Shown here piece after piece: positions 55,998 to 64,000 of a DNA stretch of 64,000 nucleotides. The notes below the pieces were generated by a model, which saw only the letters and a program-made list of their open reading frames with translations, was not told the DNA's origin and did not search any database. The DNA is from Bdellovibrionales bacterium (lineage in GTDB: Bacteria > Bdellovibrionota > Bdellovibrionia > Bdellovibrionales > UBA1609). Both the position numbers and the translations under genes were made by a program. The DNA is taken from positions 1-64,000 of the forward strand of contig JADJNU010000004.1 of the NCBI GenBank assembly GCA_016714165.1, read 5' to 3'. Every line of letters starts with the position of its first letter. The first letter of the stretch is position 1.

Positions 55998-56432
55998 TCT
56001 TTCAAAGAAAATGTTGAAGAGTCCCTCGCATGCAAGCGCAGGAGTTATTTTCAAAACAAGAACAGTTGTCCTCGGAAAATGAAGGACTGAGAGCGCGTGT
56101 TCGTCTTGATGAAGAGAAGATCAAGTTCTTGCAAAGTGAAGTCACTTGGCTGCATGAGCAGATCCGTTCTCTTAAGCGGGCGCAGTTTGGGAAAAAGTCG
56201 GAGACTTGGGTGTCGCCCGAGCAGAAGATTCTCTTCAACGAAGTGGAACTTGAAGCCTCCAAAGGGACACCTGAAGAGGATGAGGCACAGATCGAAGTCA
56301 CGGTTCCTGCGCATAAAAGGAAGCGGGGTCATCGTCGTCCAATACCCGAGAGCCTGTAACCCATCAACTTGCCCCACATTTTTATATATAAATAATCTGG
56401 TAAATTGAATCCACGAACACAGGAGGTGTCGA

Positions 56433-56813
56433 GTGGATTTAGAGGTTTTGAAGAAGCGAATGAGTTGCTATCGAACGCCAAAGGGGAAGTTGACGCGAGT
56501 TCCAGATGAGCTCTTGATAGATATTTTAATGGCATGGGAGCAATGGACAGGCCCGGCCAGCGGATTTCATGCTGCGCTGGGGGCTGACTACAGGAAAATG
56601 GCAGGCCTTATTGGACGAGCAAAGAAGTTAAAACGAGAGGGTCACTTTCCAGAAGAGGCCTTCAAGGAGATTAAGTTGCAGGAATCTCCATCGAGTTCAA
56701 CCTTTTTAGTCAGTGGCCCCTGTCAGGGGGTTGAGATTGTATGGGACAATGGGAAATTGATCAGGTTTAGCCAAGTGGAGCGGTTGGTGGATTTCTTAAA
56801 GAGAGTCGCCTAA
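56433..56813 (+). CDS. tnpA: IS66 TnpA-like protein (inner element)
   Basis: 126 aa, GTG start with AGGAGGTG upstream. First gene of the inner element, in the tnpA position. LLIDILMAWEQWTGPASGFHAAL and VEIVWDNGKLIRFS are seen; the second part fits the IS66 Orf1 C-terminus. Sequence is unlike the outer element's TnpA, so the two elements are different IS66 lineages. Confidence 0.75.
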   Translation: MDLEVLKKRMSCYRTPKGKLTRVPDELLIDILMAWEQWTGPASGFHAALGADYRKMAGLIGRAKKLKREGHFPEEAFKEIKLQESPSSSTFLVSGPCQGVEIVWDNGKLIRFSQVERLVDFLKRVA

Positions 56814-56822
56814 AGGGAGTAA

Positions 56823-57269
56823 ATGTTAAATTTTAATCGACGAACAAAGATTTTTGTCTCCAAGGAGCCTGCAGATATGCGGGCTTCCTATGACACTTTG
56901 TTTTCGAAAGTCCGAGATATTTTAAGTGAGGATCCATTTAGTGGCCATTTGTTTGTATTTATTAATTCCAGAAGATCGGCGATCAAATGTCTGTACTACG
57001 ACGGCACGGGATTGGTGTTATTATGTAAGCGTTTGGAAAAGAGCACGTTTTCCAAGATCAATCCGATGTTCAGAGGTAAAATTGTACTGACGGCTGCGGA
57101 GTTTGCATTATTTTTTGAAGGTGCGAACCTTGAGAAGAGATTTATTGAAAGCCCTCGGGAAATAAATAAAAAAATTCCCAATGAGTCAAGAGTTGCAACA
57201 GGCCTCGATGTAGTTCAATTTATTTTATGTGAAGCAAGATCAAATTTTCGAATCCATTCCATGCCATAA
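56823..57269 (+). CDS. tnpB: IS66 TnpB (inner element)
   Basis: 148 aa, AAGGGAG before the ATG. TKIFVSKEPADMRASYDTLF and LFVFINSRRSAIKCLYYDGTGLVL are typical of IS66 TnpB. It is longer than usual (about 115 aa) because its C-terminus runs 41 bases into tnpC in another frame. Confidence 0.9.
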   Translation: MLNFNRRTKIFVSKEPADMRASYDTLFSKVRDILSEDPFSGHLFVFINSRRSAIKCLYYDGTGLVLLCKRLEKSTFSKINPMFRGKIVLTAAEFALFFEGANLEKRFIESPREINKKIPNESRVATGLDVVQFILCEARSNFRIHSMP

Positions 57270-58779
57270 ATTCGAGTCTCTGACGAAGTTAGAGCTGATC
57301 GAGTTTAACGAGGCCCAGGCCCGGGTGATAAAACAGTTTGAAAAAGAAGTGGCTCGTCTGCAGGCAGAGAAAGCCGGGCAGCAGAGTTTGTTGATTGATG
57401 ATAAATATATCTTCTTAAAAAAGAAGTTTTTTGGTCGCAGTTCGGAAAAGGAACTCCCCTCTGAGTTGGATCTACAGATCCCAGAATATCCTCAAAAGAC
57501 TCCAAAGACCCGGGTCCTTCTTCCCAGCCAAAGATATCCACATTTAGCAATAGAGGTTGAGGATTTGGAGCTGAAGACGCTGCCAGTCTGTAGTTGTTGT
57601 GGTTCAGAGACAATGGACTCTGGAATGTATGAAGTGAGTGAATGTTTAACATTGGATCCGCGGGAGTTTTTTGTACGCAGAACTCGTCGTAAAAAGTATC
57701 GATGTGGCAAATGCCATGGATCGATGGTCACTACGCCCACATTGCCACGAATAATGCCTGGTGGAAGTTATTCTGATGAGCTGATGATTGATGTGGCAAT
57801 GAGCAAGTACTGTGACTTGGTTCCGATTGAGAGATACGTTTCTATCGCTGGCCGCGAGGGTCTGGAAGACCTGCCTCAGAATAGTTTGATTGAGACGACA
57901 CATCAACTTGCGGATTTTGCCGAGCCGGCAGTTGATAGGATTTTAGACAAAGAGATTAAGCCGAGTCATGTTTTGCATGTCGACGATACAAGACATCGAA
58001 TGCTGAAGAAGCCTAATCAGGCCCATTACCTGTGGGGTTTTTCAAATAAAATCGCCAGTTATTTTGAAGTTCATGGGACCAGATCTGGTGAGGTGATCAG
58101 CGAGCTATTGAAAGACTCAAAATGTGAGTATTTGGTGAGTGATGCATTTAGTGGCAATAACAAATCAGTGAAGGATACGAACGATTATCGATTGCAAAAT
58201 AAATTGAGTCTTATTCAGCAGGTCTATTGCAATGCTCACGCACGGAGGAAATTTAAAGAGGCCAGGGAGAAGATGATCGATGCCCAGGTGTATATAGATC
58301 TATATAAAAAAATTTACTATCTCGAAGGCCAAGCTAAAGAAAAGCCGCCAGATGAGATTTTGGCTTTGCGCAGCCAGATGAAGCCATTATTTGATAGAAT
58401 TAAATCGTTCTGTGTGCAGAATACAGATAGTTACTCTTCAAAAAGCTCAATCGTTGAGGCGATGAACTATTTTACAAAAAACTATGAGGCATTGACTCGG
58501 TTTTTAGACAATCCGGATCTTCCGATTGATAACAATCCGCAGGAAAGACTTCTTCGAAATCCTGTGATTGGCAGAAAGACTTGGTACGGAACCCAGACCG
58601 ACCGAGGCGCAAAGACAAATGCGATCATGTTCACGATCGTGGAGAGCTGCAAACTCAACAAAATAAGTCCCAGGGAATATTTGAAAAATCTGGTCGTTAG
58701 TATCCTTCATAACAAAGAAGTTATAACTCCCAATGAATACAGGATTTTGAAGGAATCAAAGACTCAATCGACGAGGTAA
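57229..58779 (+). CDS. tnpC: IS66 TnpC transposase (inner element)
   Basis: 516 aa, intact. N-terminal coiled coil (QARVIKQFEKEVARLQAEKA), KKKFFGRSSEK, a zinc-finger segment (CSCCG ... YRCGKCHG), and the DDE domain: VDDTRHRM, LVSDAFSGNN, HARRKFKEA, and NNPQERLLRNPVIGRKTW for the third acidic residue. GTG start lacks its own ribosome-binding site and overlaps tnpB, so translation is probably coupled. The stop lies in the right terminal repeat. Confidence 0.9.
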   Translation: MKQDQIFESIPCHKFESLTKLELIEFNEAQARVIKQFEKEVARLQAEKAGQQSLLIDDKYIFLKKKFFGRSSEKELPSELDLQIPEYPQKTPKTRVLLPSQRYPHLAIEVEDLELKTLPVCSCCGSETMDSGMYEVSECLTLDPREFFVRRTRRKKYRCGKCHGSMVTTPTLPRIMPGGSYSDELMIDVAMSKYCDLVPIERYVSIAGREGLEDLPQNSLIETTHQLADFAEPAVDRILDKEIKPSHVLHVDDTRHRMLKKPNQAHYLWGFSNKIASYFEVHGTRSGEVISELLKDSKCEYLVSDAFSGNNKSVKDTNDYRLQNKLSLIQQVYCNAHARRKFKEAREKMIDAQVYIDLYKKIYYLEGQAKEKPPDEILALRSQMKPLFDRIKSFCVQNTDSYSSKSSIVEAMNYFTKNYEALTRFLDNPDLPIDNNPQERLLRNPVIGRKTWYGTQTDRGAKTNAIMFTIVESCKLNKISPREYLKNLVVSILHNKEVITPNEYRILKESKTQSTR

Positions 58780-60017
58780 GTTGATGGGTTACGAGAACCT
58801 TGAGCGAGAAGTGGTGAAGATCGAGCTTCCAGAAAATGAGCGTTTTTCTGAGGAGGGACAACCTCTCAAGGTGATTGGTTGGGAATTTTCGGAGAAGCTC
58901 AAGTATGAGCCAGCTAAAGTCAGTGTGATCCGCTATGAGAGGGCCAAGTATGGAGTGGACAGCGGGGACTATGTGAAGACCGCTCCGCCTGTGCCTTCTG
59001 TGATCCCTAAGGGGATTGCCACTCCCGAGTTACTTGCCTTCATTATGACATCCAAATATTGCGATGGACTTCCGCTGTACCGGATTGAGGAGATCATGGA
59101 TCGTCAGGGAGTTGATCTTCCCCGCAGCACGATGGCCCGCTGGGTGGTGCAAGTGGCGCAGGCTCTTGTGCCTGTCTGGAAAGTTCTTTCAGACCGGTTA
59201 CTCGCCTCTTTTTATGTGGCCGTGGATGAGACGCAAGTGCAGGTTCTCAAAGAGAATGGCAGGAAGGCCGAAGACAAATCATGGATGTGGGTGAGGAGTA
59301 CGCCCTACGGGGACAAGAAGATTGTTCTGTTTGATTATCGCATCTCCCGGAGCCAGGAAACGGCCAGGCAGCTTCTGGACGGGATTACAGGATATCTGCA
59401 ATGTGACGGATTGAATACCTACGATGTGTTGGAGAAACAAGAGGAGTGATCCGCATAGGATGTGGGATGCACTCCCGCAGGAAGTTTGAATCCGCCACAG
59501 TGGATGGGGCTAAGTCCGGCCGAAGTCTTGGAGAAACAGGCCTTGGTTACTTTAAAAAACTCTACGATCTGGAAGAGAAGATCGGCGAGAAGTCTTCTGA
59601 TGAGCGGTATCGCCTGAGGTTGGAAATAGCTGAGCCCATCTGGAAAGAAATGAAGGAGTGGGCTGAAAGACATCAGCCCAAGGTTCCAGCCAAAAGCAAG
59701 ATTGGAGGGGCCTTCCGCTACTTCTTGAATGAGTATAAGTACCTGACAGGCTACCTCAAGGATGGGCGTCTGGAGGCGGACAATGGCTTTACGGAGAGAG
59801 CGATCCGCAAGTATGCCATCGGAAGGAATGCGTGGCTGTTTTCCGACACCCCCGCGGGGGCCGAGGCCAGCAGTCTCATGTACAGCTTCACTGTAACAGC
59901 CAAAATCAATGGGGTGAATCCTTACACAGCCATGGTTCGACTGCTTACTGAGCTACCACTGGCCAAATCCCTCGAAGACTTCGAGCGCCTCGCTGAGATC
60001 ATTTTATCACCTGATTC

Positions 60018-60869
60018 TCAAGCCTGAAAAATACGGGTTTTGAATCGCTTACTTCGGAACTCGCATTTTCGTACATCATCAAAGACATTGTTTGCATATT
60101 CAGCCAGGTGGAATCTATCAATGCAGATTCTAGCGTTGGGGCACATTTTGCGAACGGCCTTGATAAATGGCTCGTGCATATCAAGGGAAAAATACTTTAT
60201 CTTTGCAAGTTGTTCAGGTGATAGCTGATTTAAACAAGTGAGGAGGGATCTTTCCGATCGCCCAGGAGCGTTTGCTAAAACCTTTGACTGATCATAACAA
60301 ACAAGATTGGTGACATACTTGATCTCAGGTCGATCAAGGCTATTCTCCTTCGGCATCGTTCGAAAGTGAACCTCATCTCCACTCATTTTTTCCAAATCTA
60401 TATTTTCTGGCAATCTCAGGAGTGGTTTCAGATTGACCATCCGATTTTGATCCAGTGACCAAAGCGTTTTTGACGATGCATTTAAAAATCTGGCTACGGC
60501 CTCGCAGGGCATTTCCTCCATAAGTCGACCTGCAAACTCACAGAAGGAATAAGTCAAAGTGTCGAAGTCTGGATATAGAAAGGGAATGTGAGCCGACCTA
60601 ATCCTATCGTCACACCCTAAACAGTACCCTCTCAGCTGAAAGAGAATCACCTCCACATACAAAAAGGCCCCAAACGGCGGGGCACGCAAAGATCTCTCTT
60701 TCCACTCATGTACATAGCCTATCTGATTGCCGCATTGATGGCAGAGACAGGAGGCTCGATCTTGCCTCACGAATACTTTTAAGCTCAACTCTGACCGGTC
60801 AAATTCAAATTTTTCGATAGTCACACCTTGTAAACCAAGGGCCGTCGTGATGAGATAAGAGAAGTCCAT
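60018..60869 (-). pseudogene. ISL3-family transposase, C-terminally truncated
   Basis: ATG 60869 with GGAGG upstream. An N-terminal zinc-binding part (CLCHQCGNQIGYVHEWKER, then YCLGCDDRI) and the DDE start (SGDEVHF; FSLDMHEPFIKAV; CIDRFHLAEYANNVFDDVRK) are ISL3 hallmarks. The protein ends at about 284 aa, whereas ISL3 transposases have 400 or more, so the region with the last catalytic Glu is lost where the sequence meets the IS66 tnpC end. The upstream 60870-61165 holds no supported gene. Confidence 0.85.
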
Positions 60870-61165
60870 CCTTGTACCTCCGCGAGTTTTTTTCTGCAAA
60901 TTAAAGCTTATGCGAAAGGTCTTGTTTGATGGACTTTTTTATTTCAGCGACAATGCTCGACTTAGGTATTAACAAAATGAGTCACCTTCTATAATTCGGA
61001 GAGCCCAGAAGCTTAAAATTAAAGTGAACTGCTGCAGTGAAAAATACCTTACCTGAATTAGAGAGTTAATTTTATACATGAACAAATGTGTTTGCAAATT
61101 TTGAACCAATTCGTATCCGGTCCAGTGGGCCAAAATCAAGAACCTTACGTAGAAGATTAGATGTA

Positions 61166-61223
61166 AGTGGGCTATCGGTCCCATTTTTTTCCAAAAAATA
61201 GGAATGGCACCCTATAGCCCGCT
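61166..61223. repeat. Imperfect inverted repeat (about 21-bp arms)
   Basis: AGTGGGCTATCGG...CCATT at 61166-61185 is nearly complementary to AATGGCACCCTATAGCCCGCT at 61203-61223, with three mismatches and one bulge, around an A/T loop. It could be a transposon end or a transcription terminator. It lies 48 bases before the first 135-bp repeat. Confidence 0.6.
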
Positions 61224-61270
61224 GGCAATTAGACCCAATAAATCTCTAGATCTGGTGAATCCTCAAATTC

Positions 61271-61405
61271 TAAACAGAGGCATCGGTGCTCTCAAAGCTG
61301 TGTAACCTAAGATTTCCTGGAGAAACATTGGGATTAGGCTCGGGTGGGGCGGCCAGGAATACTTTTGAATCGGGCCTAAATCGCATTTGAAATCCTTAGC
61401 CGTCT
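61271..61405. repeat. 135-bp direct repeat, copy 1
   Basis: Identical over 135 bases to 62117-62251. Inside, CTAAGATTTC can pair with GAAATCCTTAG and GATTAGGCTCG with CGGGCCTAAATC, giving a long stem with small bulges. This copy ends 9 bases after the stop of the GNAT gene on the minus strand. Confidence 0.95.
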
Positions 61406-61414
61406 ACCCGATCG

Positions 61415-62083
61415 TTAGGGCCGACGAAAGAAATGATCATGTTTGCGGTCAGCAGTTGGAAATCCGCTGAATTCCAATTTTTTGAGGATATTTCTTGAAG
61501 CAGCGTTTTTCTTTAGGACAGAAGCATGGACACCGGTGGCATTCAAGTGATCAAACGCAAATTGAAGAACCCGATCCACCACTTGAGTACCGTAACCTCG
61601 CCCCCAAACTTCAGGCATCAGGGAATAACCGATGGAGAACCAAGTTTCACTCGGGCGACCAATTTCATAGTCATAGATGGCTTGAAGGTCCGCTCGAACT
61701 AACTGAATAGATCCAACAAGTTCGTTGTCAACTTCAATCACGAAATCGATCGCAAGATCTCTGACGGATAAGGCGGAGGCGAGAGTTCTTTGGCCACGAC
61801 GAAATATAACCTTTACCCTATCGGCATCCAACCGATCCCCACTCATCCTTCTGACCTTTGGGTTTCCGAATAACTTGATCATAAAATTTAAGTCTGAGTC
61901 AGGATCTACCGGTCTTAACTGACAACACGCGGTCGCTAATTTAAGTTGCTCTATATTTTCAGACCGGGAAAGATTGAGTGCACCCCCCAGTTGAACATGG
62001 CAGATTTCTGCTCCAAGTGAGTCACTAGGTAAGACCAAAGATGTCACAAAAAACCAAATCAGAACAATGAAAAGATCTAACAT
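61415..62083 (-). CDS. GNAT-family acetyltransferase-like protein with signal peptide
   Basis: 222 aa. An N-terminal signal peptide (FIVLIWFFVTSLVLPSDSLGA) precedes a RimJ/RimL-type GNAT domain: CCQLRPVDPDSD (about 53), WFSIGYSLMPEVWGRGYGTQVV with the acetyl-CoA-binding pattern (RGYGT), and SRNILKKLEFSGF. GNAT enzymes need acetyl-CoA, which is absent from the periplasm, so export is unexpected. Perhaps it binds a different ligand, or the first residues are not a true signal and translation starts further in; no other start has a good ribosome-binding site. The gene lies between two identical 135-bp repeats. Confidence 0.75.
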   Translation of the reverse strand: MLDLFIVLIWFFVTSLVLPSDSLGAEICHVQLGGALNLSRSENIEQLKLATACCQLRPVDPDSDLNFMIKLFGNPKVRRMSGDRLDADRVKVIFRRGQRTLASALSVRDLAIDFVIEVDNELVGSIQLVRADLQAIYDYEIGRPSETWFSIGYSLMPEVWGRGYGTQVVDRVLQFAFDHLNATGVHASVLKKNAASRNILKKLEFSGFPTADRKHDHFFRRP

Positions 62084-62116
62084 ATCTCCAGATCAAGCAA
62101 ATTTCGTACCATTGTG

Positions 62117-62251
62117 TAAACAGAGGCATCGGTGCTCTCAAAGCTGTGTAACCTAAGATTTCCTGGAGAAACATTGGGATTAGGCTCGGGTGGGGCGGCC
62201 AGGAATACTTTTGAATCGGGCCTAAATCGCATTTGAAATCCTTAGCCGTCT
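62117..62251. repeat. 135-bp direct repeat, copy 2
   Basis: Identical to 61271-61405, 846 bases further. It directly abuts the IS256 transposase remnant: the last bases of the repeat run into the coding frame of that remnant. It starts 34 bases upstream of the GNAT start codon. Confidence 0.95.
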
Positions 62252-62372
62252 GCTCTACCTGGCAGTGAAGGATGCGACAGTGAAATGGACTACTCCAAAA
62301 TGGAACTGGGGACAGGTCATTGCACAGCTCTCAATCCATTTTGGGGATCGAGTTGAACTGGACCTCATTTAA
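62250..62372 (+). pseudogene. C-terminal fragment of an IS256-family transposase
   Basis: The frame reads LLYLAVKDATVKWTTPKWNWGQ then VIAQLSIHFGDR up to TAA. This matches the typical IS256/mutator-type transposase C-terminus (YLA...KWT.P..NW......F...R). Only about 40 residues remain; the rest is replaced by the 135-bp repeat. Confidence 0.75.
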
Positions 62373-62382
62373 AGCTTTTGGG

Positions 62383-62405
62383 GGCTAGGAGAGTTACCCC
62401 TAGCC
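62383..62405 (+). terminator. Hairpin downstream of the IS256 fragment
   Basis: GGCTAGG (62383-62389) pairs with CCTAGCC (62399-62405) around a 9-base loop. No T-run directly follows. It may be part of the former IS256 end or a terminator. Confidence 0.45.
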
Positions 62406-62445
62406 TCTTCAAGGTGTAAAAAATTTATGGTTTGAAAGGGTCGCT

Positions 62446-62473
62446 TTGAAGTCAGAGCTTATCATTGTAGATT
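62446..62473 (+). promoter_or_regulatory. Candidate promoter of the secreted protease
   Basis: TTGAAG (62446-62451), 16 bases, TAGATT (62468-62473). Transcription would start at about the ATG at 62480, and no ribosome-binding site is present, so this would be a leaderless mRNA. Confidence 0.4.
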
Positions 62474-62479
62474 CCGTTA

Positions 62480-63637
62480 ATGCAAAAAACATGTTTTTTA
62501 CTATTTACGCTGCTCACATCGGTATCTTTTGCGACCGCGAATACCGAAGGCTTTTTTAATCCCGGTTATCTGCCTCATTTTCCACTTTCTTCGGTTGAAA
62601 ATAGTGTCTTCAAAATTGAAATTGCTCCCAAAATGCATGGGACGGCATTTGCAATTTCAAATGAAGTGATGGTTACTAATGTTCATAATGTTACCCAATG
62701 CCTAAGAGACTATGGCTATGTAGATACTGGTTACGATGGCTCACGTGGACCTCTAAATTGTAAATCTCTTGCACTAATCCTCCCCGATAGCAGCAAAGCT
62801 AAAGGCATCAAATTACTCGGCTCCAATTCTCGTCATGGCAATGGTGGTTGGGACTTTGCAATAATAAAATTATCTGGCCTCAATGCAGTTCCTATCAGCT
62901 TAGGCAAATCTGGGCCTGTTGCCGGTGAATCTCTTTTTGTAGCAGGCTTCCCCGGGGCAACATATCGAGGTAAGGAAGCTATTCTTGAGAAGATAGAAAA
63001 GTTTGTAGATCTCTTTGAAGCGATTTTCGAAACCCAATCAAAGTTAGGTTCGATTGATACCAATAAAAAGTCTTCGGAAGAGATTTTTCAGCTTTTTCTT
63101 AAAGACGGTTTTACGAAACTTCAACCACATACTACTTGGTCTGAATTCTTGTCTGGGTCTCTTATTGGGAGGTCTTGGAATCCCCTGCTTGCCTGGCAAA
63201 ATGAATCCTCGGCAACATATTACCAAAACCTCATTAGGCACATTGAGCTATTTAAAAAGGACTCTTTTATCCTACTTAGTATGGTTCAAAAAGGCTCCTA
63301 CATTGCCATCACAGGTTATCCTGATGCGGATGGCTCTCTCAAGGTAAGTAAGGCCGAACTTCATAGGGATGCTGAGCCGGGTGTTAAAATACTACATGGA
63401 GACGCAACTCCCGGCTCGTCAGGAAGCCTTGTTGTAAATGAAGCTGGGGTGGCTGTAGGAATTCTGTTTCAAATTAGAGGGCTAGATCCAGACTCAAATG
63501 AACTTTGCTCGTTGGATGCAATTATGACTGATTTTGAGTCGATTAATTTCAATTACTGTCCTGCACTGGGACCAACTATTGTTTCAAGTGATATTATTTT
63601 GAAAAAGCTCGCTGAATGGGATGTCGAACTCCCGTAG
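62480..63637 (+). CDS. Secreted trypsin-fold serine protease
   Basis: 385 aa with a signal peptide (CFLLFTLLTSVSFATA). The catalytic triad is visible: His in VTNVHNVTQC (about 75), Asp in WDFAIIKL (about 132), Ser in GDATPGSSGSLVV (about 315). A helical insertion (about 165-260) lies between the two barrels, longer than in V8-like proteases. Close relatives are S1/V8-type secreted proteases; substrate unknown. Confidence 0.85.
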   Translation: MQKTCFLLFTLLTSVSFATANTEGFFNPGYLPHFPLSSVENSVFKIEIAPKMHGTAFAISNEVMVTNVHNVTQCLRDYGYVDTGYDGSRGPLNCKSLALILPDSSKAKGIKLLGSNSRHGNGGWDFAIIKLSGLNAVPISLGKSGPVAGESLFVAGFPGATYRGKEAILEKIEKFVDLFEAIFETQSKLGSIDTNKKSSEEIFQLFLKDGFTKLQPHTTWSEFLSGSLIGRSWNPLLAWQNESSATYYQNLIRHIELFKKDSFILLSMVQKGSYIAITGYPDADGSLKVSKAELHRDAEPGVKILHGDATPGSSGSLVVNEAGVAVGILFQIRGLDPDSNELCSLDAIMTDFESINFNYCPALGPTIVSSDIILKKLAEWDVELP

Positions 63638-64000
63638 AATTTTAAGCTTTAAATTTCTTTTGCTCTACTCAAATTGAAAGACCACCAGGGAAGATCAAGG
63701 CGAGAAATGTCTTGCCCAAATAAGAAAATTTGGCTAGACACTGTGAGTGCAAGAAGTGATGCCGCTCACTCATACACAAAATTTCTTACAGTCTCACTCC
63801 AAGCCTTCGAGCCCAAGATTGACCTTCCCAGAACTTAACCTTTTTTGTTTACCCATACATAAAAATCGCGCAATAAAATATCAGAGATCCAATCAGCTAC
63901 TACTGCACATATAGCGTCTTATAACTTTCGCTGGGATCTTATGGTTGTGTGCTCATCTCACAATTTGTGGCGTTCAGCTCGAGATTTCTGGTCTTCATGT
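63638..64000. other. Right end of window, no gene seen
   Basis: No open frame with a ribosome-binding site and protein-like composition. It could contain the upstream region of a gene lying beyond the window. Confidence 0.5.

Larger units (their letters stand above)
56356..58792 (+). mobile_element. Intact inner IS66-family element with target duplication
   Basis: Ends carry 18-bp inverted repeats: GTAACCCATCAACTTGCC at 56356-56373, and its complement with one mismatch at 58775-58792. Flanking 8-mers are GAGAGCCT (56348-56355) and GAGAACCT (58793-58800), an 8-bp target duplication with one mismatch, as IS66 makes. Length 2,437 bp. All three genes are open, so it may be active or recently so. 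Confidence 0.92.
55342..60027 (+). mobile_element. Outer IS66-family element, interrupted by another IS66
   Basis: Contains tnpA, tnpB and a split tnpC in IS66 order. Its coordinates here are the coding limits; the terminal repeats were not found, and the right side runs straight into a truncated ISL3 gene. The second IS66 element sits inside tnpC at 56356-58792. With tnpC both interrupted and frameshifted, this element is dead. Confidence 0.85.
56030..60027 (+). pseudogene. tnpC: IS66 TnpC (outer element), split by an IS and frameshifted
   Basis: The N-terminal part (56030-56355) encodes a coiled-coil start (LLDE-type: LDEEKIKFLQSEVTWLHEQI), LKRAQFGKKSE and RKRGHRRPIPESL. It resumes right after the inner element with LEREVVKIELPENERF, then the DDE domain: VDETQVQV, LQCDGLNTYD. 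A frameshift near 59440-59447 (one missing base) breaks it before IRIGCGMHSRRKFE; ADNGFTERAIRKYAIGRNAW carries the third catalytic residue. Without the insertion and the frameshift it would be a normal TnpC of about 520 aa. Confidence 0.9.

Noticed and set aside
58781..58795. ATG at the right end of the inner IS66 as the start of a 222-residue protein
   Set aside because: The codons belong to the IS end. The following frame is the continuation of the interrupted tnpC, shown by the target duplication and matching N-terminal half.
61271..62251. The 135-bp repeats as integron attC sites
   Set aside because: Core boxes GTTRRRY and RYYYAAC are not at the ends, and no integrase is present in the window. 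Kept as an unexplained repeat pair.
1..64000. CRISPR arrays or a replication origin
   Set aside because: No regularly spaced repeats with unique spacers and no DnaA-box cluster were noticed on reading both strands.

Overview
The window is a chromosomal stretch of moderate GC from a Gram-negative bacterium. Many products carry Sec signal peptides or lipoboxes. It also has a CarD regulator, an HD-GYP protein, a proton-translocating transhydrogenase and a ComM homologue. This mix resembles Bdellovibrionota or related delta-proteobacteria. That placement is inference from gene content, not from a marker gene search.

Layout. 1-1.7 kb: start of a secreted protein (minus strand, cut by the window edge) and a decayed IS4-type transposase. 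1.7-14.7 kb: a compact three-gene operon of very large exported proteins: a PrkA-like AAA+ protein, a 2,327-aa protein with a second AAA+ module, and a protein that fuses a SpoVR-like domain to a YeaH/YhbH (DUF444) von Willebrand domain. In other bacteria prkA, yhbH and spoVR are separate cytoplasmic proteins encoded together. Here all three functions appear in signal-peptide-bearing, enlarged and fused forms. This is the most interesting part of the window.

14.8-32.4 kb: mostly housekeeping. HD-GYP protein, recG, a subtilisin-like protease gene with an in-frame stop, a DUF1275 membrane protein, glnS, a short asparaginase, then a probable carD-gltX-cysS-uvrB-uvrC run. 32.4-37.2 kb: a membrane spermidine-synthase-like protein with a C-terminal repeat region, secreted unknowns, a possible caspase-fold protein and ogt. 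37.2-43.5 kb (minus strand): a DUF1152-like secreted protein split by a frameshift, and pntA-pntB. 43.7-50.8 kb: secreted unknowns, an M48 metallopeptidase and three lipoproteins. 50.9-53.5 kb: a Xer-type recombinase, comM (frameshifted) and tRNA-Cys.

53.6-62.5 kb is an insertion hot spot downstream of tRNA-Cys. It holds an IS3 remnant, an IS66 element interrupted by a second intact IS66 element (18-bp terminal repeats, near-perfect 8-bp target duplication), a truncated ISL3 transposase, an IS256 C-terminal fragment, and two identical 135-bp structured repeats flanking a secreted GNAT-family protein. The window ends with a secreted trypsin-fold protease.

Several genes are broken by what look like single extra bases, three of them in short A/T runs. 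This could be gene decay, slippage-dependent expression or sequencing error, and raw reads would decide.
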